Part shown: positions 11,713 to 23,201 of the stretch, one piece after another
How the letters are laid out: each line of letters opens with the position of its first letter
Position numbering within the stretch: position 1 is the stretch's first letter
Origin: Candidatus Altimarinota bacterium
GTDB taxonomy: Bacteria; Patescibacteriota; Gracilibacteria; Absconditabacterales; Absconditicoccaceae
Length of the DNA stretch: 64,000 bases
Direction: 5' to 3'
NCBI GenBank assembly: GCA_021734475.1
Contig: JAIPIU010000001.1
Span: 186,001-250,000, forward strand
The notes under the pieces: generated by a model
The model's input: only the letters and a program-made list of their open reading frames with translations
Databases searched by the model: none
Told to the model about the DNA's origin: nothing
Translations under genes and position numbers: made by a program

Positions 11713-11738
11713 GTTATAAAATTTAATTTAAAAATCTA

Positions 11739-11766
11739 TTGACATTTAATAGTAAATAATTATAAG
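11739..11766 (+). promoter_or_regulatory. Strong promoter of structured RNA 2
   Basis: TTGACA (11739-11744), 16-base spacer, TATAAG (11761-11766). It is one of the best consensus promoters in the window and drives a transcript without a good ORF. Confidence 0.75.
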
Positions 11767-11772
11767 ATAGAT

Positions 11773-12040
11773 GTAAATAAAAGATTTTGTATTGTTTAAC
11801 TTTAAATTTTGCCAGAAAAGGAGGCCATCATGAGGTAAAGCACAGGTTATAAAAATTTATAAAATTTTATTCTATCTCCGCGACACAAATAAAAGCAGGA
11901 GCGTGGTTTGCGACCGTATCCGTGGATGTTAACGGAAATGGTTGGGCTAGAGAAGGGGGTTTCTCCAAGAAGTCTGCAAGGTCTTCAAAAAGATATTAAA
12001 AAACTAATTGTCTGTATGTAACTCATGCAGACAATTTTTT
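11773..12040 (+). ncRNA. Candidate structured RNA 2, about 265 nt, unclassified
   Basis: Bounded by a consensus promoter and a strong terminator hairpin (ATTGTCTG / CAGACAAT with T6, 12007-12040). The core 11870-11985 is clearly more GC-rich than the surrounding DNA, which is typical of structured RNA in AT-rich genomes. A Shine-Dalgarno-like GGAGG is followed by ATG AGG TAA, a two-codon frame. A longer frame ending in SKKSARSSKRY lacks a start codon. I could not match it to tmRNA, RNase P, SRP or a known riboswitch by eye. It may also act as a leader of gyrA. Confidence 0.55.
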
Positions 12041-12120
12041 ATTATTATCAATATTTATTGATATTTCTCGATGCTTAGTTTAAGTTTATATTGCATTCAG
12101 CTTTAAATTTTATATATTTA

Positions 12121-12149
12121 ATTAGTCGAGAGACTAACGTTTTTTTTTG
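12121..12149 (+). terminator. Hairpin-plus-T-run just before gyrA (possible attenuator)
   Basis: TTAGTC-GAGA-GACTAA followed by CG and a T9 run, ending about 23 bases before the gyrA start codon. It lies downstream of structured RNA 2 and a weak TTGATA-type promoter (about 12058), so it would terminate a short leader unless antiterminated. Confidence 0.6.
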
Positions 12150-12171
12150 ATTTAATTTATTAAAGAAATAT

Positions 12172-14748
12172 ATGTCTGAAAAGGAAAACTTATTTTCATG
12201 AACAGTAAATTTACATTCAATGGAAAAAGAAATAACTCAATCTTATATCGACTATGCGATGTCTGTAATAGTTTCACGTGCATTACCAGATACAAGAGAT
12301 TGATTCAAACCTGTACTTAGAAGAATCCTTTTTGCTATGTATCAGATGAATAATTTTCACAATCAAAAACATAAAAAATCAGCTAGAATAGTTTGAGAAG
12401 TAATGTGAAAATATCATCCTCACTGAGATAGTAGTATATATGAAGCCATGGTTCGTATGGCTCAACCACGATCATTTAGATATCCACTTGTTGATTGACA
12501 GGGTAATTTTTGATCGATAGACTGAGATTCTGCTGCTGCTATGAGGTATACAGAAGCAAGACTTACCGAAATAGCACAAGAAATGTTAGCAGATATAGAA
12601 CAAGATACCGTTGATCGAAGAGAAAATTTTGATTGATCTCTCAAAGAGCCAATAATGGTACCAACAAAATTCCCAAATCATCTATGTAATGGTACAATGG
12701 GTATTGCTGTAGGTATGGCTACTAATATGGCGCCTCACAATCTAAATGAAGTTTTGGATGCATGTTTATTATTACTTCAAAAAGAATGAGTAAAATTAGA
12801 AGACTGAACAATACAAGAAGTTTCAATAGATGAAATTATGGAAATAATTAAATGACCAGATTTTCCTACTTGATGAACTATTTATGATTCAGCTAATATA
12901 AAAGAAGTTTATAAAAAATGAAAATGATGAGTAGTTATGCGTGGTACAACTCATACTGAAGATCATCATGGAGCAGAAGCTATTATAATAGACGAAATAC
13001 CATATCTTGTAAACAAAGCTACATTAGTATCAAAAATATGAGAATTAGTAGTTGATAAAAAAATAGATTGAATAGTAGATATAAGAGATGAAAGTAATAA
13101 AAACATTATTAGAATAGCTATATATCTAAGAAAATGAATAGAACCACAAGATATTTTACTACAATTATATAAGTTCACAGATTTACAATGTAATTTCAAT
13201 TTCAATAATGTTTCTTTGATAGAATGATGAATTCAACCAAGATTGTTAAATATCAAAGATTTATTGATGGAATATGTAGTCTTTAGAAGACTAGTAGTAT
13301 ACCGCAGATCAGTTTTCCAATTAAATAAAGCTCAAAATAGATTACACATATTAGAATGACTAAAAAAAGCTATAGATATAATAGATGAAGTAATTGATAC
13401 AATCAAAAAATCTGATACAAAAGCAGACGCTAAACAAAATTTAATTGATAAATTTGAGTTTTCAGAAGCACAAGCTGAGTATATTCTATTAATGAGATTA
13501 CAATCTCTTGTTTGATTAGAAATACAAAAAATAGCAGAAGAAATAGAAGAAAAAAAGAAACTTATAGAATATTTACAATGAATAATAAATGATCCAATTA
13601 AATTAGATTGAGTAATAATAGAGGAGTTCAATTATATGAAAAAGAAATACTGAGATGAAAGAAAAACCAAAGTATCCAATGATCTAAGCGTCTACAATCT
13701 TAGTGGAAGTTTCAAGGCTCTACAAGATGCCGCTGATAAAGTAAAAGAAGATGTTATAGTTTGGATATGAAACGATCATTCTATTAGAGTCTTATATCAA
13801 TCAAGAATACAAATCATACCAGATGAAACATTAGAACTTATATATACTCACAATCAAGATAAATTAATAGTAATTACCGATATATGAGAACTAGTAGTTC
13901 AAAGATTAAAAGATCTATGACAATTTACTATGGCTAAAAATTCATTGAATATAAATGAACATTTTTGATTAAAATGAAAAATAGTATTTGCAAAAACATT
14001 ACATTTCGATTATGAAAATCTAGTATTATTTACAAATTCTAACAGTATCAAAAAGATTAAAAAAGAATTGGTATTATCATTCAGAAAATTTCCCACAAAA
14101 ATAATGAATCTAGCTGACAAAGAACGTATATTAAAAGTAGAAGCTACAAATCCTTGAGATAATATATGTATACTAACTGAACAATGACGAATGAACGTAT
14201 TCCCAAATGATGGTATTAGACCAATGTGAAAGACAGCATGATGAGTAAAAGCAATAGAATTACAAGAATGAGATAAAGTAGTAAATATGTTTTTACACAA
14301 AGATGAACCATTTATACTAATACATTCAAACAAGGATTGAAAATTATTAAATCTAGAAGATCTAAAAATATGGAAAAGAGCTAGAAAGTGACAAATAGTA
14401 ATGACTGGTAATTCAAAATTAGAAGGAGGAATATCTATAATAGAAGGAGCAATCAGAATTAGATTTTCCGATTGAGAAATTAAAACTTTACACTCAAATG
14501 ATATTCGTTTAGACGAACCTGAGACACCATTACATAAAATGGTTGATAAACAAATAGATATTATATACAGACCACGAGAAGAAAAAGATGAAAATATGAA
14601 ATATAAAGAAGAAAGAAAAAAAGCTCAAAAAGAAGAAGAAAGATTAAATCAAAAACAATTATTAGAAACAGATGAAAATTCAAACAATAAATCAGAAGAA
14701 ATTTCTGAAAAATCTGATCCGAAACCAGAAATAACAGAAGAAAAATAG
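12172..14748 (+). CDS. gyrA: DNA gyrase subunit A (type IIA topoisomerase A subunit)
   Basis: 858 aa. Seen: [40 protein letters not shown], and the catalytic tyrosine in [12 protein letters not shown] coiled-coil tower region and C-terminal beta-pinwheel repeats follow. With GyrB it introduces supercoils. The last about 60 residues form an unusual highly charged, Glu/Lys-rich tail without obvious fold. ParC is the alternative, but the pinwheel repeats and the single copy in the window favour GyrA. Most Gly in the DNA gate are UGA. Transcription may be controlled by the upstream leader hairpin. Confidence 0.93.
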
Positions 14749-14809
14749 AAAAAATTCAGATTTATAACATATTTATAACATATTTTATGCAATGTAAAGC
14801 TAATTTTTT

Positions 14810-14817
14810 GCTATAAT
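14810..14817 (+). promoter_or_regulatory. Extended -10 promoter of the TPR-ftsX pair
   Basis: TGCTATAAT is an extended -10 element without a good -35 box, about 70 bases before the TPR gene. Confidence 0.5.
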
Positions 14818-14890
14818 AAAACAAAATTTGTAATGTAAATTCCTTTTAAATAAGATTAGGAAAGCAAGTTTTTACAAATAAGTACGATTT

Positions 14891-15508
14891 ATGAATTATA
14901 CTCCACAATCATTGATAGATGAAATAGAAAAATTAAAGGAATTATGAAAATTTGACGATGCTATCAATAAGATAAATAGTATTCTATTTAGAGATCCAAA
15001 CAATGAAGAAGCACTACTACAAGTAGCAGACATTCAATATAGAAAAGGAGAAATTTCAAAAGCATGAAAAGCGATAGATTTTCTAAATGCAAAAAAAAAT
15101 AATGAAGATCCTTTGGGATTATATATAAAATGAATATTAGAAATGGAGAAAAATCATCGATTAGAAGCAAAAAAGTATTTACAAAAAGCTTTGGAATTAA
15201 CTAAAGCTGAAAATCATGAAATAATGAGATGTTATGGTTTATGTGAATATCGGTATTGAAATAGAGAAAAATGATTATGATTATTAAAAGATTCTTTTAC
15301 TTTAAACAACAAAGATGCTGAAGTGATTTACAATCTAATAGAATTATATATATTAGAACGTAAGTATTCAAAAGCCAAAAGCATGATAGAATACTATTAT
15401 AGAAATCATGGAAAATTACAAACAATAGATAAAGAGATAACTTATTATGATAAAAAAATTACTTTATTGGAAAGATTTATAAAAACACAAGCCATATTTA
15501 AAACATAA
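14891..15508 (+). CDS. Tetratricopeptide-repeat protein
   Basis: 205 aa, all helical, with degenerate 34-residue TPR units: KFDDAINKINSILFRDPNNEEAL-type, LEAKKYLQKALEL, and YSKAKSMIEYYYRN. TPR arrays bind partner proteins. No signal peptide. It ends 8 bases before ftsX, so it is likely translated from the same mRNA and may be part of a divisome-associated complex; this link is inferred from position only. Confidence 0.75.
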
Positions 15509-15516
15509 AAAACAAA

Positions 15517-16461
15517 ATGATTGGAAAAAAAATTTCTAAACTAACAAAACAAGAAGTAAAAACAATTTTTGACACATATTGAAAATGGTTATTTTGAATA
15601 TGATTTTTAATCTGATTTTTATTATTTCTTCTAAATATATTTCTATCTTTATCTATATATACATCTAATTTATCTGATGATCTAAGAGAAAAATTATGAA
15701 TATATTTCTATATCAAAGATACTCCAGGAGAAGAAAATATAACATATAAAAAAATAATAACACTAAAAGAAGAATTAGAATGACAATGATTAAAAGTAAT
15801 CTTTTCTTCCAAAGAAGATGCATTTCAATTTTTAGAAAAAAGAGTACCAGAACTAATCACAAATTTAAAAAAATTCGATATTGAAAACCCACTTCCTGCT
15901 ACATTATATGTAATGTTTAAAAATGATAAGCAATATAATATTCTCAGAGAGAATATATTAAAATACAAAGAATTGATACTAAATATAAAAGATATAGATC
16001 AATCAAGTACTGTAAAACAACAAGAGAATAGAGTATTGAATATAATAAACTTCTCCAATTTCATCAAGATATTATCTTATACTTTGATATGAATACTATG
16101 AATAGCTATTGTGTTATTTCTAATGTTTCTAACCAAAAATATATTCAATAATTTCTTAAATGATTTGTCTATCAAAAAAATATTATGAGCAACTACAAAC
16201 CAAATAAAAGAAAGTTTTCTATGGACACTCTTGATAGTAATAGGAATAGCATTTTTGATAAATATAATATTACTTATAATTAGTTTATATATTAGTTGAT
16301 ATTATTTACATAGTTTATTTGATTTTGATATATTCAACTTTTTATCACAAAATTTATTTAATATAATAATAATTTTGATTATAGAATTATCTATAATTAC
16401 CTTTATTAGTCTATCATCTTCATCAAAGCTTATAAAAACATTAAACGAAAGATTACATTAA
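15517..16461 (+). CDS. ftsX: Cell division protein FtsX
   Basis: 314 aa. One N-terminal membrane segment is followed by an extracytoplasmic domain with YFYIKD, LPATLYVMF and the permuted ferredoxin-like FtsX-ECD pattern. Three more membrane segments follow, with the FtsX/MacB motif LSIKKILGATTNQIKESFLW. It normally pairs with the ATPase FtsE to activate septal peptidoglycan hydrolases. FtsE is not in this window, where a TPR gene holds the position often occupied by it. A bidirectional terminator follows. Confidence 0.85.
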
Positions 16462-16480
16462 ATATAATTTTTTTTCAAAA

Positions 16481-16510
16481 AAAGACCCTAAAATTGAAGG
16501 GTCTTTTTTA
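16481..16510. terminator. Bidirectional terminator between ftsX and rplA
   Basis: AAAGACCCT / AGGGTCTTT hairpin with A and T runs on both sides. It serves convergent ftsX (plus) and rplA (minus). Confidence 0.8.
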
Positions 16511-16528
16511 TATTTATAATTTATACTA

Positions 16529-17209
16529 TTAACATTCAACTTGGATACCAGGACTCATACTTGTAGATACAACTACTTTCTTTACTAATTTTCATTTTAC
16601 TCATACTGGTTTATTATCTTCTACAGCTTTCAAAAAAGATTCTAAATTTTCTTCAAGTTTTTTATTACCAAAAGATAATTTTCCTATTCATGCATGTATA
16701 TTACCAGTTTTATCTAATCTAAACTCTATTTTTCCTTTTTTGATTTCTTCTACAGATTGTACTATATTAGTTGTAACAGTACCAGCTTTAGGTGTAGGCA
16801 TCAATCACTTAGGTCAAAGTTGTTTAGCAACTGAAACTAATCATTTTATACTCTCTGGGGTAGTCAATAAAACATCAAAATCAAATTTTCAATTTTTAAT
16901 ATCAGTCAACAAAGCCTCACTTCATACTACATCAGCTCAAGATTTTTTTACTTCTTCTAATTTATCATCTCATACATAAACAGCAACTCTTTTAGATTTT
17001 CATGTACCATTAGGTAAAATTGTAGTACTTCTAATCATTTGATCATTATATTTTGGATTAGCATTTGTTTTTACAGCAATTTCCACAGTAGGATCAAATT
17101 TAGTTAAATTAATAGTTTTTAATAACTCAATAGCTTCTGCATAAGAATAAATTTTGTCAGAATCAAACTTCTTTTTTGATTCATCGTACTTTTTTCAATG
17201 TTTTGGCAT
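16529..17209 (-). CDS. rplA: 50S ribosomal protein L1
   Basis: 226 aa, usual length. Seen: [53 protein letters not shown], and the C-terminal [13 protein letters not shown]. It binds 23S rRNA at the L1 stalk and represses its own operon in many bacteria. Gene order secE-nusG-X-rplK-rplA follows the classic bacterial cluster. L10 and L7/L12 do not follow; convergent ftsX lies there instead. Confidence 0.96.
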
Positions 17210-17296
17210 TTTTTATAAATATAATATATAAAAGTGGTCAACGAACAAAAAAAGTTCTCCCACATAAACGACTATTATAAAAGATTATAGTAGTAA

Positions 17297-17740
17297 TTAA
17301 AGTTCTACTTCTACTCACATATTTTTAGCTGTCCCTGATATTATTTTAATAGCAGCTTCAATATCATTAGCATTTAAATCATCTTTTTTTATCTCTATTA
17401 TTTCTTCTATATCTTTTTTAGTTAATTTTCAGATTTTAGTTTTATTTGGTTCTCCAGATCATGTTTTTTGAGCTATTTTTCGTAAGATAAGATTTGATGT
17501 TACTGGACTTCATATTTCCAAATCAAAAGTTCTATCAGCATATATAGTTAATTTTGCTTTTACTTTTACATCAAAACCACCAAACTGTTTCATATATTCA
17601 GAAGTTTTATCATTAAATTCTTTTATAAATTGTCAAATATTAACTCAATTTGCTCAAAGCATAGGTCATAATGGAGGAGCTGGTTGTGCTTTACCAGCAA
17701 CAACTTCCAAATTCAAAACATTCGTAATTTTTCAAGCCAT
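17297..17740 (-). CDS. rplK: 50S ribosomal protein L11
   Basis: 147 aa. Seen: [20 protein letters not shown] and [13 protein letters not shown] in the N-terminal domain, and [17 protein letters not shown] plus SGTAKNMGVEVE in the rRNA-binding C-terminal domain. It forms the GTPase-associated centre with 23S rRNA. Several invariant Gly are UGA. Confidence 0.97.
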
Positions 17741-17751
17741 TTTCTATTTTA

Positions 17752-18381
17752 TTAATCAATAAATAAACTTTTTAGATAAGATTTTGATTTATGATATATA
17801 TCATAATTTAGTTGCAATAACCAATTTTGATTATCAATATTTACAAGCATCAAAACCAATTTATTTTTATACTCAGGAATATTTATAAATGCTATCTTTT
17901 CACCAAATAATTGATTTTTCAATATCTCTTGTTCAGTATTCATAGCATATATATTTCATCAAAGTTTTCTAGTTATATCTACTAAATCATATTTATTATC
18001 TCATAGAAACACATAGTAAATATTCTTAGAATCTTTTAATATATATTTATACGATATTCATAATTTTTCTACAGATTCTAGTATTCAATAATACAATTGA
18101 GTTCATGATAAATAATTTATTTTCACTTCATTATCATTCAAATTTCAAGTATTATTTTTATTTATCAACGACTTATCCTGTATATTCAAAGCTGATATTT
18201 GCTCTTTTTTATCTCAATCTTTGACATATATTTTTACAATTTCATCTTTTTCTTGGTCAGTATTCAAATTATTAACTAAATTATTCCACTTAACTTGATA
18301 AAACAAAGCATAAACAACTAATATACACAGAACTAGAACAACAATAGATAGTCTTACAATTTTTCTATCTCAATGATGCAT
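17752..18381 (-). CDS. Membrane-anchored hypothetical protein inserted between nusG and rplK
   Basis: 209 aa. The N-terminus is short and positive (MHHGDRKIVR), followed by one hydrophobic segment (residues about 11-27), then an extracytoplasmic-looking, Asn/Lys/Tyr-rich domain. I do not recognise a family. It lies 11 bases before rplK and 28 bases after nusG, on the same strand, so it is probably cotranscribed with ribosomal genes. It contains UGA-Gly codons, so it is not one of the recently imported set. Confidence 0.7.
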
Positions 18382-18409
18382 AAATAAATAATTTTATTTA
18401 AAATATTAC

Positions 18410-18991
18410 TTAGCTCAATAACTCTATTTTATCTACATCAACAGCTACAGGAGTCAATCTTCATAGCATTTCTATATTTACGATTACAGTTCATTTTTCT
18501 GTATCTATATCTCTAATATTTCATTTCATTCACTTAAAATCTCAAGTTTTTAATAACACAACATCATTCTTTTTGTATGGTATTGTTAGTTCAGATCTTT
18601 CTTGAGATTTTGTAATTTGTTCCATCATTTTATCAAATTCGTTATCTGTTAGAGGAACAGGGCGAGTTTCAGCTCAAACTATCAATCTAACTCATGGTGT
18701 ATTTCTAACCACATATCGTATCTTGTCGTTCATTTTGGACTTTACAAATACATATCAAGGATACAATTTTTTTTGTTTAACTACTTTTTCTCATTTTTTC
18801 ATAGATGTTTCATTTACCATAGGACAAAGAAAATCTATAACTCCATCTGCTAATCATTGTTTAGTAACTCTTTCTTTGAGATTTTCTATTACCAATGATT
18901 CCTGTCATGAAACCACACTCAAAACATACCATTTAAATGAGTTATCTTCAATTTGTTTTTTAATTTCTACTATATTGGAATCTTTTTGCAT
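18410..18991 (-). CDS. nusG: Transcription termination/antitermination protein NusG
   Basis: 193 aa. NGN domain: FKWYVLSVVSGQESLVIENL, KKLYPGYVFVKSKM, RNTPGVRLIVG. C-terminal KOW domain: VLLKTGDFKGMKGNIRDID. It binds RNA polymerase and couples transcription to translation or Rho. Start chosen at ATG 18991, 28 bases after secE. Confidence 0.95.
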
Positions 18992-19019
18992 TTTTAAATA
19001 TTTAAATATAAACGATTAT

Positions 19020-19202
19020 TTAACCTACCATACTATTATAAAACAATTTATATACAGATGAAAAAACACTATCAGTAAGCACAAAATATAATCATGCTAC
19101 TATCACCAATCAAAAAATAGCAATAGTTAAAGTTATATAATCTTTTTTAGTAGGATGTTTCAACTTTTTAACAGTTTCCAAACTATCATAAACAAATTTC
19201 AT
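19020..19202 (-). CDS. secE: Preprotein translocase subunit SecE
   Basis: 60 aa, the short one-helix bacterial form. An amphipathic cytoplasmic helix (LETVKKLKHPTKKD) precedes one membrane span. It stabilises SecY. Its place before nusG is the usual one. Missed by standard-code calling because of in-frame UGA codons. Confidence 0.9.
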
Positions 19203-19274
19203 CATAACAAAAAAAAAGTTACCAAATAAAGTCTATTACTTTTACAAATTCTAATCATTTTTTCAAGTGAAAGT

Positions 19275-19985
19275 TTATTTTCAGACAACAGACAAATATC
19301 CTAATGAATCTTTTTTTATTCCACTTAGAGAATATAAGTCATTATAGCCCAAACTACAATATTTTAATCAATTTTTTTCTACAAAAGTCCAAAATAAATT
19401 TAATATATTATTTTCTTTTTTTGTTTTTAAAACAAAATCGGGGTTAATAAGTTTTTTTGCTAATAAAACTTTATCAGTATTATTTACAAATAAATCACTA
19501 CAAAACACTAAATTAAAATCAGATTTAATATCAAATTTTGAAATAAATTTAAAGAAGTCATTTTCATTAGATTCGTTTCCAACAAAAATAGGAATAATAG
19601 AATCTATATCAAATAATATTCTCAAAAAGCCCAATTGCGAATGAATAGATTCAAACCAAGAATTTTGATAATCTATAAAACTAACACTTTTATTTCCCTT
19701 TATGTTTTTATCAAACTTCCATATTTTTCACAAAAATGGTCAAATATTTTGATTAACAACATTTATTTTATCTCATTCACAAGCAAAAATTAATACAATT
19801 TTTTTTTTATTTTTTAGTAAAGAATAAGCGCTAGCTTGCAATATTCAGGTATAAAAATGATATCATAATGGTAAAAAAGCAATATCAAAATCTCTCTTAG
19901 TACTTTTTAGAGCAGTTCTAGCAGCTAAAATATAGGAAAGAGTTTGTTCTATTATTACTTCATGATCTACTACAATTTCTTTCAT
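19275..19985 (-). CDS. MEMO1-like family protein
   Basis: 236 aa. PLGYHFYTGILQASAYSLL resembles the MEMO signature PHAGYxYSGxxAAxAY, and the C-terminus GYLSVVGK resembles the family end. The His of the metal site in the first motif is replaced by Leu-Gly here, so metal binding is uncertain. MEMO proteins occur in the AmmeMemoRadiSam cluster, but no partner is seen. The gene ends 72 bases before the secE start, and the downstream winged-helix gene precedes it by 12 bases, so those two are likely cotranscribed. Confidence 0.5.
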
Positions 19986-19997
19986 AGAATACAGAAA

Positions 19998-20534
19998 TTA
20001 ATTTACTGGATAAAATCTAAGTATTTGCAAAACAAATCTATCAGCTAACCTATAACGTTTCTCTCGTTCTTCCATAGACATAAAAACCACAGAAACAGTA
20101 TCTATAAAATAAACTCTAAATATTTCACTAATAGCTTCTTTCATTACATCAATTTGTTGTTTTTCAAGATTTTTATATACCACAATCAAATCCATATCCA
20201 AAGCCACACCAAATCTTTTACCAAAAAAATATTTATGTATCATCACTTCGTATGTATCAAAAAGGTCAATCAAATCCTGTTTTAAACCAGAAAAGAAAAT
20301 ACTTTTTATATTATCATAAAATTGTGGTTTTAGAGATATACTTCGTCATTGTCATTCTTTATCTACATCTATTATTTTAGCTTCATTCAATGAGTCAATC
20401 TGTTTTTTTATAGCAGGAAATGTTCGCTCCAATTCAGTTTCCAAAGCTCTCATAGATATTCATTGTCTTCTAAAAAGAAGATATTTTAATATATCAACCT
20501 TTGTCTTACTCCCAAAAAGTTTCTCTAAATTCAT
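19998..20534 (-). CDS. Winged-helix transcriptional regulator-like protein
   Basis: 178 aa. The N-terminal about 75 residues form a winged helix-turn-helix (LFGSKTKVDILKYLLFRRQG, ISMRALETELERTFPAIKKQ). The C-terminal half is helical and ends in ADRFVLQILRFYPVN. It resembles ArsR/MarR-like domains; the ligand is unknown. It is upstream of the MEMO-like gene and may regulate it. Confidence 0.65.
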
Positions 20535-20753
20535 AAATAATAGCAACATATTTTAAAAAATATCAATAGTTTTCTATATCTATTTAAAAAACAAAAACAA
20601 GATTAAAGTTATCAAGATAGTGAAATATTATATAATAAATATTTAATATAAACAATAACTAATCAATTAATTAAAGCTAAAAATTTGACAAAATATCAGT
20701 TTTACGATAAAATATATAGGCTATAAAGCAATTTAATTATAAACTGTTTAATT

Positions 20754-22472
20754 ATGGCAGAAAACATCTTCATTGGTTTGAGTATTATAATATGAGCAGT
20801 ACTCTTATCTTTGCGAGTTATGAAAATTTTTAAACAACCAATGATTATTGGGTATATAATAGCTGGTACATTAATCAGTATTTTTTTGCCAAATTTATTA
20901 CATGACAATGCTTCCTTTGAAAGCTTCGCTAGTATATGAGTAAGTTTTCTTTTGTTTATGGTATGAATGGAATTAAACCCTGTCATAATAAAAGAAATGG
21001 GTAAATCTACATTGATAGCCTGATTTTTACAAGTTTTCATAACATCTGTTTTATGAGTATGAATAGCTCTTTTATTGTGATTTGATATAACGACATCTGT
21101 ATATATATGAGTATGATTTTCTTTTAGTAGTACCATCGTTGTACTCAAATTATTAACAGATAAAGATGAACATGAATGAACATTTGGAAGACTTTCTATA
21201 TGAATATTGATAGTACAAGATTTAATAGTAATGATTCTTTTGCTACTAATGACATCAATGCAAAGTTTTCAAACATGAGATTGATTAACAGTAGCATTAT
21301 TTCTTATATTAAAAATAATAGCTCTATGATGATGACTATATCTTATAAGTAAATACATCATACCAATAACAACTAGAAAAATAGCAGAATCTCAAGAATA
21401 TTTATTTTTATTTGCCATATGACGATGTTTGATATTATGAACTGTTTTTCATTTCTTGTGATTTAGTATAGAAATTTGAACATTAGTCGCATGAATGACA
21501 TTAGCAAATTCATCATATAGGTTTGAAATCACAAGTAAAATTAGACCTCTAAGAGATTTTTTTATAGTAATATATTTTGTATTATTGTGATCTCATGTAG
21601 GTTTTTGATGATCAAATATGATATTACCAATAATAATTTTTTCAATATTTGTACTGTTTGCTAAACCATATATAATAATGTTGATTTTGTGATTAATATG
21701 ACATACAAAAAAAATAAATTTTTTGGCATGAACATCTCTTTGACAGATAAGCGAATTTTCGTTCCTTATGATTACAATGTGAATGGCTACATGAGCTATC
21801 AAAGATCCAAATGTTTTATGAACTGTTACTATTATATGATTGATTAGTATTGCTTGATCAAGTTATTTTATATCATTCTGAGATAAAATATATCATTACT
21901 GTAAAACTTGGTTGAAAATAATACCATGAACATGGAAAAAAGAATACAAAAAAATTAACAAAGAAAATTTCGATATAGTTTTATTTGGTTATTGAAGATT
22001 TTGATGAAATCTTTATCCAATAATAAGTAAAAGATATAAAAAAATCTTAGTAATAGATGAACATCCATGAATAATAAGTTTACTTCAAAGCAAAAAAATA
22101 CCTTGTATATATTGAGATATGTCGGATATAGACTTTTTGGAAGAGCTTAATCTAAAAGAAACAAAAATGATAATAAGTACAATTAGAAATTTTGACGAAA
22201 ATATTATATTATTAAATACTCTAAAAAAAACTCATAAACACATAATAAAAGTGCTAGTATCAAATCATGTACAAGAAAGTCTTAAATTATATGAGCTATG
22301 AGCTGATTATGTTATATTGCCTCATTATATATGAGTAGATCATACATCTCTTATGATAGAGGAGTTTGGTTTTGATATACATAAATTTATGGAAAACAAA
22401 AAAAATCAAGTACATGAATTAAAATGAAAACATAGTGATATGATGATAGAAATGTTACAAAAATCTATCTAG
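20754..22472 (+). CDS. KefB/CPA2-type monovalent cation:proton antiporter with RCK domain
   Basis: 572 aa. About 12 membrane segments carry CPA2 motifs (PMIIGYIIAGTLI, FLLFMVGMELNP, GRLSIGILIVQDLIVM). A cytosolic TrkA-N/RCK domain (about residues 405-550) follows, with the Rossmann start IVLFGYGRFGGNLYP. This architecture exchanges K+ or Na+ for H+ and is gated by nucleotide binding. A TTGACA-type promoter is at about 20685. The last four bases overlap the convergent yggU stop. Confidence 0.88.
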
Positions 22473-22702
22473 TTTCTAATTTCTACTACCTTCAATCTAT
22501 TATTAGATCATTTCAAAATTATTACATCTTTTTTCGCTATTTTAAAATAATCAGATAAAATCTGAATTAGATTTTTATTTGCTTCTCCATCTATTGGCTT
22601 AGCTCTCAACCGTATTTTATATACCTCATTTCACATCAAATCTTTTTGTATATCTATTTTCTCTTGTTTAGCTCCAGGTACTACAGAAACATTTATTTTC
22701 AT
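22469..22702 (-). CDS. DUF167 / YggU family protein
   Basis: 77 aa. VSVVPGAKQEKI, YKIRLRAKPIDGEANK and KKDVIILKGSNNRLKVVEI match the DUF167 fold (small alpha/beta protein of unknown function). The 3' end overlaps the antiporter stop on the other strand. Confidence 0.8.
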
Positions 22703-22763
22703 CTTTTAATTTTTAATTAATTATTAATTTTTAATCTTTTAATCTTTTAATTAGTTAATTCAA

Positions 22764-22797
22764 ACAAAAAAAGGTATCGCCAACAAAAGCAATACCG
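22764..22797 (-). terminator. Terminator of the 78-aa membrane protein gene
   Basis: On the minus strand GGTATTGC / GGCGATACC with a TTTTGTT loop and a T7 run. Confidence 0.75.
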
Positions 22798-22806
22798 TTA
22801 GTAATT

Positions 22807-23043
22807 TTAGAATAGTTTAATTAATGCAGATATTCCTTGAATCAAAATCAATATCCAACAAATTTCCATTAAACCAAACCATCCCATTAAACATTTCTCA
22901 ACATAGCTAAGACTATTAAATATGCCTAAATCAATTCTTGAACTTATTCCATTATCATATCTAAGTCCAAAAACAGCGACCACAATAGTCATTACAAAAC
23001 TCAATGAGAAAAAAAACAAGATGAATGCAAAATAAGCTGACAT
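22807..23043 (-). CDS. Small two-helix membrane protein (UGA-free)
   Basis: 78 aa with an N-terminal membrane span (residues 3-24) and a C-terminal one (about 52-75), joined by a polar link. No family recognised. It has its own promoter and terminator, uses GGN for Gly and has no UGA. It is thus a monocistronic UGA-free unit like those at 24.5-27.9 kb. Confidence 0.6.
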   Translation of the reverse strand: MSAYFAFILFFFSLSFVMTIVVAVFGLRYDNGISSRIDLGIFNSLSYVEKCLMGWFGLMEICWILILIQGISALIKLF

Positions 23044-23084
23044 ATTTTCAATTTTTTATTGTTTACTTTTTTTATTTTTATTAC

Positions 23085-23112
23085 ATATAATGATTTATAT
23101 TATATTTGTCAA
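23085..23112 (-). promoter_or_regulatory. Promoter of the 78-aa membrane protein gene
   Basis: Minus strand TTGACA (23107-23112), 16-base spacer, TTATAT (23085-23090). Confidence 0.6.
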
Positions 23113-23163
23113 TCAATTTTTAGATTGATTTTTTTTTCTCAAATATTATACATATCAATAACA

Positions 23164-23200
23164 ATATTTACTGTTTTTACCATATTTACAGTGTTTACAA
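23164..23200. repeat. TTTACAGT-type tandem repeat before sufC
   Basis: Degenerate units TTTACTGT, TTTACCAT, TTTACAGTG, TTTACAAG end one base before the sufC start codon. Same motif family as at 39166-39226 and 54636-54689. Confidence 0.6.
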
Positions 23201-23201
23201 G

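Noticed and set aside
11878-11998. Frame ending SKKSARSSKRY in structured RNA 2
   Set aside because: No start codon before an upstream stop; GC-rich hairpins and promoter-terminator bounds fit an RNA better.
14010-14333. Minus-strand ORF opposite gyrA
   Set aside because: Lies inside the pinwheel region of gyrA and has no independent signal.
20702-21148. 148-aa minus-strand ORF
   Set aside because: Antisense to the antiporter membrane domain, whose motifs are clear in the plus frame.
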